Origin: Myxococcus sp. CA023
Lineage (GTDB): Bacteria; Myxococcota; Myxococcia; Myxococcales; Myxococcaceae
Reading direction: 5' to 3'
NCBI RefSeq assembly: GCF_010998615.1
Contig: NZ_JAAEAH010000053.1
Coordinates: 1 to 64,000, forward strand
DNA length: 64,000 nucleotides
The position numbers and the translations under genes were made by a program. Below are positions 55,563 through 63,725 of this stretch, one piece after another. The notes beneath the pieces were generated by a model. That model was not told the DNA's origin, ran no database searches, and saw only the letters and a program-made list of their open reading frames with translations. How positions within the stretch are numbered: the stretch's first letter is position 1; each line of letters starts with the position of its first letter.

Positions 55563-56594
55563 TCAGCGTCCGGCGTCGAAGCCCCCGAGCACGCCGGCCA
55601 CGTTGAGGCCGAGGTCCTCCACCGCGTAGCCGCCCTCCTGCACGAACACCGTGGGCAGCCGCAGCTGCGCGAGGCGCCGGCCCATGAGGGGGAAGTGCTC
55701 GCGCTCGAGCGCGAAGGCGCTGATGGGGTCTCCCACGTAGGTGTCCACGCCCAGCGACACCACCAGCGCATCCGGGCCGAAGCGGGCCACGGCGTCCAGC
55801 GCGGAGTCGAGCGCGGCGCCGTACTGCGCCCAGGTGGTGCCGCGCGGCAGCGGGAAGTTGTGGGTGAAGCCCTCGCCGGCGCCGGCCCCGCGCTCGTCGG
55901 CGTAGCCGAGGAAGTAGGGGTACTCCGTCTCCGGCGTGCCGTGCAGCGAGACGACGAGCACGTCGGCGCGCTCCCAGAAGATGTCCTGGGTGCCGTTGCC
56001 GTGGTGGTAGTCCACGTCCAGCACCGCCACGCGCGCGCAGCCACGCTCGCGCAGGTGCTGCGCCGCCAGCGCCGCGTTGTTGAGGAAGCAGTAGCCGCCG
56101 TAGGTGGAGTGGCCCGCGTGGTGCCCCGGAGGTCGGCACAGCGCGTAGGCGCTGCGCTCACCCTCCGCCACCCAGGCCGCGGCCGTCAGCGCGCACTGCG
56201 CGGCGGCGAAGGCGGCGTCCCAGGTGCCCTGGACGATGGGCGTTCCGGCGTCGAAGGCGTAGTAGCCCATCTGTCCGTTGATGCCGGAGGGGAGGTGGTC
56301 GCGGCGCATGCCCCGCGCCGGAAAGCCGCTCGGCAGCATGAAGCCCTGCTTGCCGATGGCCCTCCACTGCGCGTGCGCGGTGCGCAGGAACTCGACGAAG
56401 CCGGCGTCGTGCACGCCCAGCAGCGACTCCAGTCCGAAGGCCCGCGGCTCGCTCACCTCCAGGCCGGCCTGCCTCACCGCCTGCAGGATGAAGTCCGCGC
56501 GCGCGGGCATCTCGAAGCAGGGCACCAGCTCACCGCGGTGCAGCTCCATGCCGCCGTCGTGGAGGGCGTGCCGCGGGGAATGAACGACTCGCAT
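55563..56594 (-). CDS. aphA: Acetylpolyamine amidohydrolase (class II HDAC-like)
   Basis: 343 residues, nearly the length of Mycoplana ramosa AphA (341), which it resembles along its whole length: ELHRGELVPCFEMPARADFI, SALCRPPGHHAGH-type tandem His, YGGYCFLNNAALAAQ, VLDVDYHHGNGTQDIF (zinc ligands Asp and His), VVSLGVDTYVGDPI (third ligand Asp) and FVQEGGYAVEDLGLN (transition-state Tyr). It removes acetyl groups from acetylated putrescine, cadaverine and related amines in a zinc-dependent reaction. ATG 56594 matches the family start (MRVxxS). Confidence 0.93.
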   Translation of the reverse strand: MRVVHSPRHALHDGGMELHRGELVPCFEMPARADFILQAVRQAGLEVSEPRAFGLESLLGVHDAGFVEFLRTAHAQWRAIGKQGFMLPSGFPARGMRRDHLPSGINGQMGYYAFDAGTPIVQGTWDAAFAAAQCALTAAAWVAEGERSAYALCRPPGHHAGHSTYGGYCFLNNAALAAQHLRERGCARVAVLDVDYHHGNGTQDIFWERADVLVVSLHGTPETEYPYFLGYADERGAGAGEGFTHNFPLPRGTTWAQYGAALDSALDAVARFGPDALVVSLGVDTYVGDPISAFALEREHFPLMGRRLAQLRLPTVFVQEGGYAVEDLGLNVAGVLGGFDAGR

Positions 56595-56672
56595 CGAATG
56601 GGCTCCAGGTTGCACGTGCGCCGTGCCGGCACAAGACGTTACAGGACCTTCGTAACGATGGCGTGACGCGCT

Positions 56673-56790
56673 CAGCCGGGTACTCGCCCGCCGGGAGGTC
56701 CAGCTTCTTCACGAAGCCGAGCACGTCCGCATGGAACGCGAGGGCCTTGGCCTGCTCGTCCACGAACACGCTGCTCAGCGTCACCTGCAT
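56673..56790 (-). pseudogene. VOC/glyoxalase family protein, N-terminal fragment
   Basis: Minus frame MQVTLSSVFVDEQAKALAFH then ADVLGFVKKLDLPAGEY, the first beta-alpha-beta unit of a VOC metalloenzyme. Similarity stops at about codon 38 (typical length 125-140). A ribosome site (GGTGG) remains upstream. Confidence 0.65.
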
Positions 56791-56898
56791 CGCCACCTCC
56801 GGGTGGTGGGATTGCCCTTCTCTCATGGGCCGGAAAGTGGCGCCGCGTCAGCCGCTGCCTCTAGGGTTCCCCGCACTTGCTTCCCGAGGACCCTCGCC

Positions 56899-57336
56899 AT
56901 GACGCTCACGACCGCCCTGCTCCTGCTCACCCTCGGCGCCGCGCCGGCCCAGCCCGCCGCGAAGAAGTTCGAGTTCGACAGGCACTACCTCGTCCTACTC
57001 GAGCGAGTACCTGGCGCCAAGAAGCTGCCGGAGGCCGAGCTGGCACAGCTGCAGAAGGAGCACCTCGCGCACCTCACGCGCATGGGGGAGAGCGGCAAGA
57101 TGGTGCTCGCGGGCCCCTTCGATGAGCAGGACGACGTGGGCATGCGCGGCGCGTGCATCTACCGCACCGCCACCAAGGCGGAGGCGAAGCAGCTCGCCGA
57201 GCAGGACCCGATGGTGAAGGCGGGCCGGCTGCAGGTGCAGGTCATGGCCTGGTACACGGAGAAGGGCTACCTGGCGTTCCCCAGGGCCCCACCCGTTGAG
57301 GATGCCAAGGACGTGGCGAAGGACGCGGGCAAGTAG
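56899..57336 (+). CDS. Secreted YCII-domain protein
   Basis: 145 residues. Signal peptide MTLTTALLLLTLGAAPAQPA, then a YCII-like ferredoxin fold: HYLVLLERVPGAKKLPEAEL, HLAHLTRMGESGKMVLAGPF and AEQDPMVKAGRLQVQVMAWY. YCII proteins usually have a His/Asp pair at the dimer cleft (here in QKEHLAHL and the AGPF region); their reaction is mostly unknown. The frame is open to 56731, but the signal begins at 56899. Confidence 0.8.
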   Translation: MTLTTALLLLTLGAAPAQPAAKKFEFDRHYLVLLERVPGAKKLPEAELAQLQKEHLAHLTRMGESGKMVLAGPFDEQDDVGMRGACIYRTATKAEAKQLAEQDPMVKAGRLQVQVMAWYTEKGYLAFPRAPPVEDAKDVAKDAGK

Positions 57337-57445
57337 CGCCCACGCAGGCGGACCACCTCAGCCCCGCCCCGGCCCGGGGCGCCATGCTCGCCTCCTCCGC
57401 TCTCGCTTCGGGAAGCGCCTGACCCGAGGGCTGAATCCGGGCAGA

Positions 57446-58249
57446 ATGGCGCGCATGCACATGAGCGCCCTGTTGATGGTGGCACTGCTCGCGGCTCCTG
57501 CCCAGCCGCTCACGTGGAAGGTGACAGGAACGGACGTCACGTTCGAGATGTCCGCGAAGGACCTACGCGCCCTGCGCGATGGCAAGGAGGTGTTCGGCCT
57601 GCAGTCACGCAAGGCAGACTTCCTCTCCAACTTCAAGGCCGAGGAGGGCACCAACACGTTCGGCTGGGAGGGCTCCCAGTCCATCAAGGTGCTGTCGGTG
57701 GTGGGCCCCTGGGTGAGCTACGAGAATTCGGACTCGGGCTTCACCGGAGGCGCGCACCCGTACGCGAGCACGTCCTACGTCACCGAGGACGTGACGAAGC
57801 CCAAGGGCGCCTTCTCGCTCCTGAGCGTGTTTCCCGAGAAGGACGTGGTCGCGGCGCTCAAGGCGGACCGCTTCATCCGCAAGCACATCCATGATGAGGC
57901 GGCGTTCAAGAACGCCAGGACGGTGGAGGCGCTGATGCAGAGCCTGGAGCCCGGCGAGGACTGCGTGGGCTTCGACTACGGTGGGCTCGAGTCCGTGAAG
58001 CGCGCGGTCGCGTTCCACCACATCGAGGGCAACAAGGTCGCCGTGCGCATCTCGTTCGGCTACGCCGCCGAGGCGTGCCGGGGGCGGAGCTTCGTGGTGG
58101 GCGTGCTGTTGACCATCCCCGCGGAACTGCGGCCAGCGCTCAAGCGCGCGGCCCGGCGGGAAGAGGGCTTCCTGATGAAGGATGCGAAGGCGGTGAAGGC
58201 CCCTTCCGTGCACTTCACGTGGGAGTCGCCCGAACCGAAGCAGGAGTGA
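57446..58249 (+). CDS. Secreted DUF3298-like protein
   Basis: 267 residues. A signal peptide (MSALLMVALLAAPAQP) is followed by a beta-rich domain: KVLSVVGPWVSYENSDSGFT then GGAHPYASTSYVTEDV. The FTGGAHP motif is the hallmark of the RsiV/DUF3298 extracellular domain, which in Bacillus RsiV binds lysozyme. No membrane anchor, so it is soluble in the periplasm or exported. Not associated with a sigma gene here. ATG 57446 lies just before the signal; no strong ribosome site. Confidence 0.75.
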   Translation: MARMHMSALLMVALLAAPAQPLTWKVTGTDVTFEMSAKDLRALRDGKEVFGLQSRKADFLSNFKAEEGTNTFGWEGSQSIKVLSVVGPWVSYENSDSGFTGGAHPYASTSYVTEDVTKPKGAFSLLSVFPEKDVVAALKADRFIRKHIHDEAAFKNARTVEALMQSLEPGEDCVGFDYGGLESVKRAVAFHHIEGNKVAVRISFGYAAEACRGRSFVVGVLLTIPAELRPALKRAARREEGFLMKDAKAVKAPSVHFTWESPEPKQE

Positions 58250-58410
58250 GTTGGACGAGTTCGCCCCGCCGCATCCCGGAATAGACGGCCGTGGCGAACA
58301 GGCACCGCCACTCGGGAGGCACCTGGGCAAGCACCGGCGCCACCTCCTCGGCCTTGAGATAGAACGGGGCGCGCTTGGGCACCTCGCGCCGGGGCCAGCC
58401 TTGCACTCGC
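58250..58410 (-). pseudogene. Second tyrosine recombinase (integrase) remnant
   Basis: Minus frame: REVPKRAPFYLKAEEVAPVL, then PPEWRCLFATAVYSGMRRGE and LVQLTP. This includes the catalytic Arg in SGMRRGEL, but both ends are lost. DNA of the first part closely matches the remnant at 3390-3450 (shared GGCGCCACCTCCT and GGGGCGCGCTTGG), so both derive from related elements. Confidence 0.75.
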
Positions 58411-58428
58411 CGTGCTTGGGGGAGCCCG

Positions 58429-58986
58429 GTGCCCGAGGAGCCCGCCCTCTCCCAGGCGGAACGCCAGGCTTGGGACTTCATCCCGCGCAGGGTGAAGGGC
58501 CAGGCGCTCGCGGCCTTCGACGAGGTCACGAGCAAGCTGAGCGCCGAGGACCCGCCCCGGCTGGCGGCCGTGAAGACCGCATTGGACGCCGCGACCACGG
58601 CCCTGCGACAGAGCAGCGAGAGCGAGCTGCGCTCTTACCAACTGGCCGATGCCCTCGCGAGCTGCGCCAATGGCCAGCGCTCCGTGGCGGACATCCGTGA
58701 CGCGGCCTATGCCGAGTACGGCCACGTCTTCCCTGTCGAGGCGCTCGTGGATTTGTTTGGTTTGCTCGAGCGCGGCCCCCGAGGCATCGCATCAGGCGGG
58801 TGGTGTGCCCTTCGTCGGCCGGCCGTAGAGTCTCCGGAGCTCATCCTTGGCTTGCTCGAGGGCCTGCCGCCTTTCCGGCGTCAGGCCACGGCCCGCCCGG
58901 TTTTCGAAGAACGTGAGCATCGACATGGCGGACTGGAAAGGAGAAGCCTTCCGCCGGCTGCTTTGCTCCGCCGAGCGTTTCAGTGA
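58429..58986 (+). CDS. Hypothetical protein, probably truncated or fused
   Basis: 185 codons from GTG 58429 (GGGGGAG upstream). Residues 1-120 look genuine: AWDFIPRRVKGQALAAFDEV and, near the end, ADALASCANGQRSVADIRDA followed by a GHVFPVEALVDLFGLLERG winged-helix-like unit such as those at the C-terminus of some M28-type or DUF4910 proteins. After about 58790 the frame runs antisense through the DUF3175 gene and is likely spurious. It is therefore a gene end, or a small protein, cut by rearrangement. Confidence 0.45.
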   Translation: MPEEPALSQAERQAWDFIPRRVKGQALAAFDEVTSKLSAEDPPRLAAVKTALDAATTALRQSSESELRSYQLADALASCANGQRSVADIRDAAYAEYGHVFPVEALVDLFGLLERGPRGIASGGWCALRRPAVESPELILGLLEGLPPFRRQATARPVFEEREHRHGGLERRSLPPAALLRRAFQ

Positions 58987-59238
58987 GCGGGCCATGTCTT
59001 TCGGGGCCCGCGTGAAGACTCCCTCTTCGAGGTCGAGCGCGTTGCTTCGCTCCGTCACGTCGCGGGACCATCGGCGTTCCTGCTGGCCTTCACCCGGCTC
59101 GCGCTGGTGACGCGCTGGCCTCGGGGCTCGCTCAGACGGCGGAGTGGGCATCCCGGGCGTTTCCGGTGACTTCGAACCGCGGCCCGCGACCTCTGCCTGG
59201 GTCGGGCGTGCCCGCCGGGATGTTCCCTTGCTTGTGCT
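58792..59238 (-). CDS. DUF3175 family protein
   Basis: 148 residues. The conserved part is RDVTERSNALDLEEGVFTRA, MARSLKRSAEQSSRRKASPF, QSAMSMLTFFENRAGRGLTP and LEQAKDELRRLYGR, which I recognise as DUF3175. The first 60 residues are basic and disordered, as usual for the family, so it may bind nucleic acid. GTG 59238 has GGAG at a suitable distance; ATG 59151 is an alternative. Function unknown. Confidence 0.75.
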   Translation of the reverse strand, partial: STSKGTSRRARPTQAEVAGRGSKSPETPGMPTPPSERAPRPARHQREPGEGQQERRWSRDVTERSNALDLEEGVFTRAPKDMARSLKRSAEQSSRRKASPFQSAMSMLTFFENRAGRGLTPERRQALEQAKDELRRLYGRPTKGTPPA

Positions 59239-59555
59239 CACGTCCAAGGACTCCGGAATGCGGTGTCGCCTCGGAGCACACGGGCCGCGCGGCCCGTGGC
59301 CTCCAAGCAGACGATGCGAGGTGGGTTGGCTGATATCGCCGGGCCCTGGACGTTGCGTCCCTCGTCCCGGCACCTGCAGGCCACACCCCGTCTGTCGTGA
59401 TGCTGTTCATGGCGTGAGGCGTCGACAGGCTCGAAGTTCCGCGCGGCGCTGGAGCGGCCGACTCACGGGGGCCTTCGGAAGCGGCTGCCTGGCTTGTCGG
59501 CCCGCTCGCTCAATGCGGTTCACGCCTCCCGCGCTCCGCGCTGACGATTCACTGC
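59239..59555. other. Intergenic region without recognised gene
   Basis: No ribosome sites or recognisable peptides on either strand; the DUF3175 promoter should lie at its left end. Confidence 0.4.
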
Positions 59556-59558
59556 GCG

Positions 59559-59743
59559 GACAACGTGAGGTGGTTCCGGTCGTCGGAGAAGGCGCGGCGC
59601 GGCTTCTGCTCGACGTGCGGGGCCTTCCTCTTCTGGGCGCCTTCGAGAGGCCCACGAACACGACGGTGAAAATGCGCATCTTCGTCGAAGACAAGGGCGA
59701 CTCCTACGAAATCACCGATGGCTTGCCGCAGCATGAGAGGTGA
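59559..59743 (+). pseudogene. GFA-family protein, frameshifted C-terminal part
   Basis: One plus frame gives DNVRWFRSSEKARRGFCSTC then GAFLFWAP, a typical CxxC stretch of glutathione-dependent formaldehyde-activating (GFA) family enzymes. The next frame continues RPTNTTVKMRIFVEDKGDSY then EITDGLPQHER, the usual GFA ending. A frameshift near 59645 joins them. The N-terminal zinc-binding part is missing. Confidence 0.7.
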
Positions 59744-59872
59744 TTGTTTTGTCACTTCTCTGCCGAGCGCATATCGCGAATCGATCGCGTCACCGTCGGC
59801 CGGACGCGTCGCGCTCGCGATCGGCTGGGGCGAGCAACCCCGCGACCGCGAGCGCGCGTAGCGCCAGGGCGC

Positions 59873-60793
59873 TTACGGGGTCGGCGGCACGATCTCGCGT
59901 GCCGAGGGGTAGGCGAAGTCGACCCGCCGCCAGCCGTCCACGCGGAACGTCGTCTCCAAGCCGGCCCACGTGGCCGCCCGATCGTAGTGACCGGTGCTCT
60001 CGCCGTCGCGGTCGTGCCATTCGGTGAAGAGGCGGAACTCGTTACGCGGCTTGCCGGAGGCGTCGAAGGGATTGGTGTCGAGGAACAGCAGGTTCCGGGT
60101 GCCGCCCTCGACCAGATACGAGACCACCTTCACGCCGAGCCAGCGGCCTTCCTGCAGCTGGTAGTCGAAGTAGGGAGTGAGCGAGAGGAAATCGTAGGTC
60201 GGGTGGTCGAGCTCGCGGTAGGCCTGGGGCGAGGCGCCGCCGAACGGGACGTCCATGCCGACGCAGCTCGAGCGCGCCACCTCGGGCTTCGTGTGCTGGC
60301 CGCCGCGCATCTTCCAGGACATGGAGTGGTGCGTGCCGTTGTCCTCGTGGACGCGCACGTAGACGGTGGCCTCGAAGTTCAGGAGATCGTCGGGGCTGCC
60401 GATGAAGCCGTTCTCGAGGGCGCCGTCACGCCAGGTGAAGGACTGCTCGCCGCCGCTGGGACGGAGGTGGAGCCGCACCGTCTTTCCGGCGGGCTTGCCG
60501 CTCGCGTACGTGACGCGGTGGCCGGGGGTCGACCAGTAGGGGACGCCGGATTCGAGGCCGGGCGTGGCCTCGTCGCCTTTCATGTTGAAGAATGGCTCGG
60601 AGTTGGAGGGGTCGCCGTCGCCGAGGTAGAAACTGCTGCCGGAGGGCTCGGAGGGGAACAGCATCCCCACTCCGTCCGGACCGACCTCCGCCACGGGAGC
60701 GGGAGGAGTGGCCGGGGCGGCGAGCGCCGGAGCGGCGGTGCCAATGACAAGCGCGGAGATGAACGAAGCTCTGAAGAAGTTTGGGATCGTCAT
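59873..60793 (-). CDS. Secreted protein of unknown function
   Basis: 306 residues. Signal peptide MTIPNFFRASFISALVIGTA ending in ALAAPA. The mature protein is Gly/aromatic-rich and probably a beta sandwich: GKTVRLHLRPSGGEQSFTWR, LNFEATVYVRVHEDNGTHHS, MSWKMRGGQHTKPEVARSS, YFDYQLQEGRWLGVKVVSYL. The alternation of strands and exposed Trp/Tyr resembles concanavalin-like glycan-binding or lyase folds, but no family is recognised. Stands alone. ATG 60793 is supported by the signal peptide. Confidence 0.78.
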   Translation of the reverse strand: MTIPNFFRASFISALVIGTAAPALAAPATPPAPVAEVGPDGVGMLFPSEPSGSSFYLGDGDPSNSEPFFNMKGDEATPGLESGVPYWSTPGHRVTYASGKPAGKTVRLHLRPSGGEQSFTWRDGALENGFIGSPDDLLNFEATVYVRVHEDNGTHHSMSWKMRGGQHTKPEVARSSCVGMDVPFGGASPQAYRELDHPTYDFLSLTPYFDYQLQEGRWLGVKVVSYLVEGGTRNLLFLDTNPFDASGKPRNEFRLFTEWHDRDGESTGHYDRAATWAGLETTFRVDGWRRVDFAYPSAREIVPPTP

Positions 60794-60823
60794 GGGCGGT
60801 AGGAACCGCGTGCGGTGACGAGA

Positions 60824-61129
60824 TCATCCCGAACGGGGGTGGGCGGCGGAGCGTGCGGGTAGGTGAGCACGCGGCTCTATGCGCGGAGCCCGTTCGACCA
60901 CGAAGGTAGCGGAAGCTCCGCCTGCGACGCTGCCGGTGATGTCGATGGTGGGCACGAAGACGAGCGGACCGAGGGGAACGGGAACGAGGAAGATGGAGGC
61001 GACGTCGAAGTCCCGCTCGAAGTCGAGCGTGGCGGCGGAGGGCTCCATCCCAGAGGCCTTCACCCGGGTGGGCAGCACCAGCTTCTTCCGGGCCCTCTCC
61101 GACACGCGAGGCGACGCGCTATGGGCCAT
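60824..61129 (-). CDS. Hypothetical protein fragment
   Basis: 101 codons: MAHSASPRVSERARKKLVLP, EPSAATLDFERDFDVASIFL, VPVPLGPLVFVPTIDITGSV. The middle looks like a strand-rich part of a larger secreted protein, while the ends are poor. It is divergent from the ECF sigma gene, 76 bases away. Probably a remnant. Confidence 0.4.
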   Translation of the reverse strand: MAHSASPRVSERARKKLVLPTRVKASGMEPSAATLDFERDFDVASIFLVPVPLGPLVFVPTIDITGSVAGGASATFVVERAPRIEPRAHLPARSAAHPRSG

Positions 61130-61205
61130 GCCCACCACCGTGGCCTGTGTCCCACGCAGGAAGTCCACGCCCGCTGATGCACCGCGATGTGCGAGGCTGG
61201 GGCCC

Positions 61206-61757
61206 ATGTCCCCGGAGGTCCTCGCGCTCCTGCTCCAGAACCGCCAGCGCTTCCTCGCCTTCCTGACACCCCACGTCGGGAGCGTCGAGGCGGCGGAGGA
61301 GGTGCTCCAGGCCGCGCTGCTCAAGAGCGTGGAGCGCGGGAGCACCCTGCGTGAGGAGGAGCGGGCGGTGGCCTGGTTCTACCGACTGCTTCGCAACGCG
61401 CTCATCGACCGCTACCGGCACGAGCAGCGCCAGGGCCGCGCCCTGCGGGCCTTCGCCGAGGAGAGCCCCCTGTCCACCGAGGACGCGGCGGAGCTGGAGC
61501 GGACCGTCTGCGCCTGTGTCTCCACGCTCACCACCACCCTGAAGCCGGAGTACTCCGACGCGCTCCAGCGGGTGGACCTGGACGGGCAGACCCTGGCGGA
61601 GTTCGCGGAGGCGGCCGGCATCACCCACACCAACGCGAAGGTGCGCCTCCACCGGGCCCGGCAGGCGCTGGGCCGAAGGCTGGAGCAGACGTGCGGAACC
61701 AATTGCTGCCGCAAGGGCTGCGTGGACTGCCCCTGCGAGGAGGCGGGAGGACTGTAA
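61206..61757 (+). CDS. CorE-like ECF sigma factor with cysteine-rich metal-sensing tail
   Basis: 183 residues. Region 2: VEAAEEVLQAALLKSVERGS, then AVAWFYRLLRNALIDRYRHE; region 4: LAEFAEAAGITHTNAKVRLH then RARQALGRRL. The tail has six Cys (163, 167, 168, 172, 175, 177; TCGTNCCRKGCVDCPCEE), and CAC lies between regions 2 and 4. This architecture is that of CorE/CorE2 (ECF44), which in Myxococcus xanthus are switched by copper or by cadmium/zinc binding to the tail instead of by an anti-sigma factor. A CDF metal exporter follows 55 bases later, so metal-induced efflux is the likely output. Confidence 0.9.
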   Translation: MSPEVLALLLQNRQRFLAFLTPHVGSVEAAEEVLQAALLKSVERGSTLREEERAVAWFYRLLRNALIDRYRHEQRQGRALRAFAEESPLSTEDAAELERTVCACVSTLTTTLKPEYSDALQRVDLDGQTLAEFAEAAGITHTNAKVRLHRARQALGRRLEQTCGTNCCRKGCVDCPCEEAGGL

Positions 61758-61812
61758 CCGGGGCCCAGGCGCGTCGTCAGGAGGGAGAACTGGAACGAAG
61801 GAGCCGTTCTCC

Positions 61813-62748
61813 ATGGCGGGACACTCGCACTCGCACTCCCACTCGCACTCTCACGGGCACGCGCACGCCGCGCCCGACTCGCACAGCCGGGCCTTCATGC
61901 TCGGCATCGGTCTCAACCTGGCCTTCGTCGGCGTCGAAGCCACGTATGGCATCCTGTCCGGCTCGCTCGCCCTGCTGGCGGATGCGGGGCACAACCTGAG
62001 TGACGTGCTGGGGCTCGTCCTCGCCTGGGGGGCGAGCGCCCTGGGCCGGCGCAAGGCCACGGAGCGCCATACCTACGGCTTCCGGAGCGCCACCATCCTG
62101 GCCGCGCTGCTCAACGCCTTGCTGCTGCTGGTCGCGGTGGGCGGCATGGGCTGGGAGGCGGTGCGGCGGCTGGGGCAGCCCGCCACCGTGTCCAGCTTCA
62201 CCATCATGTCGGTGGCGGGCGTGGGCATCGTCGTCAATGCGGCCACGGCGCTGCTCTTCTGGAAGGGCCGCGAGCGCGACCTCAACATCCGAGGCGCCTT
62301 CCTCCACCTGGCAGCTGACGCGGCCGTGTCGCTGGGCGTCGTCCTGGCGGGTCTCCTCATCTACTACACGGGTTGGGCGTGGCTGGACCCGGTGGTGACG
62401 CTGGTCATCGCGGGCCTCATCTTCGTGGGGACGTGGGGGCTGCTCAAGGACTCCGTCAACCTCGCGCTCCAGGCGGTGCCGGGACACATCGACGTGCGTC
62501 AGGTGCGCGAGCGGCTCGTTCAGACTCCAGGGGTGTCCGAGGTCCATGACCTGCACGTCTGGGCCATGAGCACCACCGAGGCCGCGCTCACCGCGCACCT
62601 CGTCATGCGGGAGCCGCGGCTGGACGACGCCTTCCTCGACGACGTGAAGCGGCGGCTCCATGACGAGTTCGGCATCGAGCACATCACGCTCCAGGTGGAG
62701 GAGGGGGCGCTCACGGGTTGCTGCCAGCTCGCGTTCGAGCCTGCCTGA
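61813..62748 (+). CDS. czcD: Cation diffusion facilitator, CzcD-like zinc/cadmium exporter
   Basis: 311 residues. The N-terminus is a His-rich tract (HSHSHSHSHSHGHAH). Six membrane helices follow, with metal-site motifs ADAGHNLSDVLG (helix 2, HxxxD) and LHLAADAAVSLG (helix 5, HxxxD), both typical of Zn2+/Cd2+-H+ antiporters. The cytosolic domain has HDLHVWAMSTTEAALTAHLV and DEFGIEHITLQVEE. It exports Zn2+, Cd2+ or Co2+ from the cytosol. It is directly downstream of the CorE-like sigma gene and probably under its control. Confidence 0.95.
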   Translation: MAGHSHSHSHSHSHGHAHAAPDSHSRAFMLGIGLNLAFVGVEATYGILSGSLALLADAGHNLSDVLGLVLAWGASALGRRKATERHTYGFRSATILAALLNALLLLVAVGGMGWEAVRRLGQPATVSSFTIMSVAGVGIVVNAATALLFWKGRERDLNIRGAFLHLAADAAVSLGVVLAGLLIYYTGWAWLDPVVTLVIAGLIFVGTWGLLKDSVNLALQAVPGHIDVRQVRERLVQTPGVSEVHDLHVWAMSTTEAALTAHLVMREPRLDDAFLDDVKRRLHDEFGIEHITLQVEEGALTGCCQLAFEPA

Positions 62749-62922
62749 CGCGGCGGCCCGGAGCCGGCCGTGGTGCCCACGGGCGTGAAGCCCCGGCCTC
62801 TGCCTGGAGCGGAGGCCGGGGGACAGGACGCGTCCTCCATCAGCGAGCGGGCGAACAGGTGGACCAGCCGCACCGCGTATATACGCCTGCCCAGGCCGCC
62901 TGCGCGGCGAGCCGTGACCTGG

Positions 62923-63342
62923 TCAGAGCACAGCCATGGCCGCCCTGAACGTCAGTCCGAACAGCGCCAGTGACGACAGCACGAAGAGCGCGAAGCGCAG
63001 CTCGATCTTGTTGATGAGCGCCTGCACCAGGCTATGCACCACGCGCAGGCCCACATAGCTCCAGGCCAGTAGCAGGTTGAGGCCAGTTCCTTCGCCCAGC
63101 AGCGCCAGTGCCAGGGTGATGGCGTAGAAAATCGTCGGCTGCTCCATCAGGTGGTTGTAGTTGTCGGCCTTCCAGCGCACCTTGGCCGGCAGCTGGCTCA
63201 TCTGCTCGCCGCGCGGTGCATTCGGGTCGGGTTTCATTCTGACCTTGAACATGGCCGGCAAGCGCGTGGCATACATCCATGCCCACATGACCATGGACCA
63301 GGACACGAGCGCGACGATGGGAGCGAGAATGGGGCTGTGCAT
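62923..63342 (-). CDS. MAPEG family membrane protein
   Basis: 139 residues with four helices: LAPIVALVSWSMVMWAWMYA, IFYAITLALALLGEG, LLLAWSYVGLRVVHSLVQAL and ALFVLSSLALFGLTF. KADNYNHLMEQPTIFYAITL and SYVGLRVVHSLVQ are the MAPEG signatures (glutathione-dependent membrane enzymes). Function of bacterial members is mostly unknown. GGGAAGGA lies just before ATG 63342. Upstream (63343-63475) nothing was recognised before repeat copy C. Confidence 0.88.
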   Translation of the reverse strand: MHSPILAPIVALVSWSMVMWAWMYATRLPAMFKVRMKPDPNAPRGEQMSQLPAKVRWKADNYNHLMEQPTIFYAITLALALLGEGTGLNLLLAWSYVGLRVVHSLVQALINKIELRFALFVLSSLALFGLTFRAAMAVL

Positions 63343-63475
63343 GGTTCCTTCCCTGCCCCATGCCGCGGCACGGCGCAACTCGTGGCTGGCCACCTGAATC
63401 CGGCACACTTGCCTCCGGGTACGCGGGGGGCCATTCGGCAGAGGGTGGAGCGCTGGCTGACGACCACTCTTGGCA

Positions 63476-63563
63476 GCTGACGGGGGGTGTCCGAGCTGTG
63501 TGCCAGGCCGGTGCAGAGGCCGCGCAGCCCCCTTGGGGTACACGCCTGTCCAGGCCGCCCTCC
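63476..63563. repeat. Dispersed repeat, copy C
   Basis: GCTGACGGGGGGTGTCCGAG, CTGTGTGCCAGGCCGGTGCA and CCCCCTTGGGGTACACGCCT, closely matching copy A at 10883; copy B at 31380 is more distant. It lies in the spacer upstream of the MAPEG gene. Confidence 0.75.
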
Positions 63564-63578
63564 CTGCCTCGGGAGTCG

Positions 63579-63695
63579 ATGTTGCTCGACGCGGAGCAGT
63601 TGGCGCTGTTGCGAGCACTGATTGGAGAGGACGCCCCCGCGCGGGATGCGGCGCTGCGGCGCGTCCTCGCCGAGCCCGTCAAGCCCTGGCCCTGA
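63579..63695 (+). CDS. Very short open frame after repeat copy C
   Basis: 38 codons: MLLDAEQLALLRALIGEDAP then ARDAALRRVLAEPVKPWP. Helical and coding-like, with GGGAG upstream, but it may be a gene remnant carried by or cut at the repeat. Confidence 0.3.
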   Translation: MLLDAEQLALLRALIGEDAPARDAALRRVLAEPVKPWP

Positions 63696-63725
63696 GCGGA
63701 GACGGCCGCTCTCGGATGTCTGCAA

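Noticed and set aside
3313-58410. A single 55-kb genomic island bounded by the two integrase remnants
   Set aside because: I searched by eye for a copy of the tRNA 3' end (GGTTCGAATCCAGGAGGGCC) near 58 kb and found none. The interval also contains housekeeping-type genes (hflX, helicase), so one island is not supported.
61822-61870. CACTCG-type tandem repeat
   Set aside because: It encodes the His-Ser tract of the metal exporter, a common feature of CDF proteins.
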